A DNA stretch of 64,000 bases from Selaginella moellendorffii (lineage: Eukaryota; Streptophyta; Lycopodiopsida; Selaginellales; Selaginellaceae). The notes under the pieces are model-generated. The model worked only from the letters and a program-made list of their open reading frames with translations. It did no database searches and had not been told where the DNA came from. This document shows, in pieces, positions 63,871 to 64,000 of the stretch. The translations under genes and the position numbers were made by a program. The stretch is taken from the NCBI RefSeq assembly GCF_000143415.4, contig NW_003314345.1:322264-386263 (forward strand). The letters are read 5' to 3'. The first letter of the stretch is position 1. Each line of letters begins with the position of its first letter.

Positions 63871-64000
63871 GAAAACTCTAGTCTTTTAATTACCTTAAGC
63901 TAATTTAAACACTAATCTTAAATATTCAGTCTTGAATTATGTCTTGAATTCAAATTTTACGAGCAAAGGTTTGAGGTTCAAATCTTATAATGGATAATGA

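Overview
The window is nuclear DNA of a land plant. The genes have many short exons separated by very small introns (mostly about 45-190 bp). The protein set is plant-type: COBRA-like, AVT1 transporter, SPARK-domain GPI protein, PII-2-like LRR protein, MiAMP1-like peptide and a PPR relic. The tiny introns, GC-rich exons, close spacing and many Ty3/gypsy remnants fit a lycophyte such as Selaginella; that assignment is an inference.

Region A (1-20795) is a nest of LTR retrotransposons. Two copies of one chromodomain-carrying Ty3/gypsy element lie in the same orientation: element 1 (1-5728, left end cut by the window) and element 2 (6980-19490). Both sit inside one older, minus-strand LTR of a second family; its pieces are 5729-6979 and 19491-19537, with a TCACC target duplication around element 2. 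Element 2 is itself interrupted at 9011-14384 by a member of that second family, which has a 1830-bp LTR, a tRNA-Met primer site and no recognisable coding capacity. The families share LTR blocks, GAGTCC-type hexamer arrays and a three-hairpin module before the 3' LTR. The chromovirus pol carries two short GT-AG introns with in-frame stops, at the same places in both copies. Older, AT-decayed LTR pieces follow (19545-20795).

Region B (20796-46834) is gene-rich. In order: MiAMP1-like secreted peptide with a late frame break; eIF3g (-); SPARK-domain GPI protein (+) sharing a 255-bp promoter with eIF3g; tRNA-Arg(CCG); COBRA-like protein; AVT1-type amino-acid transporter (-) with a 24-nt micro-exon; tRNA-Ala(AGC); a double-AAA ATPase; aldo/keto reductase; N-acetylglucosamine kinase; GH5 exo-glucanase-like gene with one frameshift; intronless LRR protein; a composite patch with a NOL10 fragment and a tRNA-Asp half; an intronless, frameshifted RAD5/RAD16-like helicase pseudogene (-); and a second, [16 protein letters not shown] GH5 gene (-).

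Region C (46835-56258) has degraded gypsy pol, then a DBP5/RH38-type DEAD-box helicase (-), a PPR pseudogene (+), NOL10/Enp2 (-) and BCCIP/Bcp1 (+). The last two are both ribosome-biogenesis factors, and their start codons are only 39 bp apart around a telo-box. Region D (56259-64000) is AT-rich decayed transposon DNA: a gag relic, tandem repeats, a pair of diverged direct repeats about 3.6 kb apart, and a 5S-rRNA-like segment.

Limits: splice sites, family assignments and repeat boundaries were read by eye. No alignment, expression data or database search was used.
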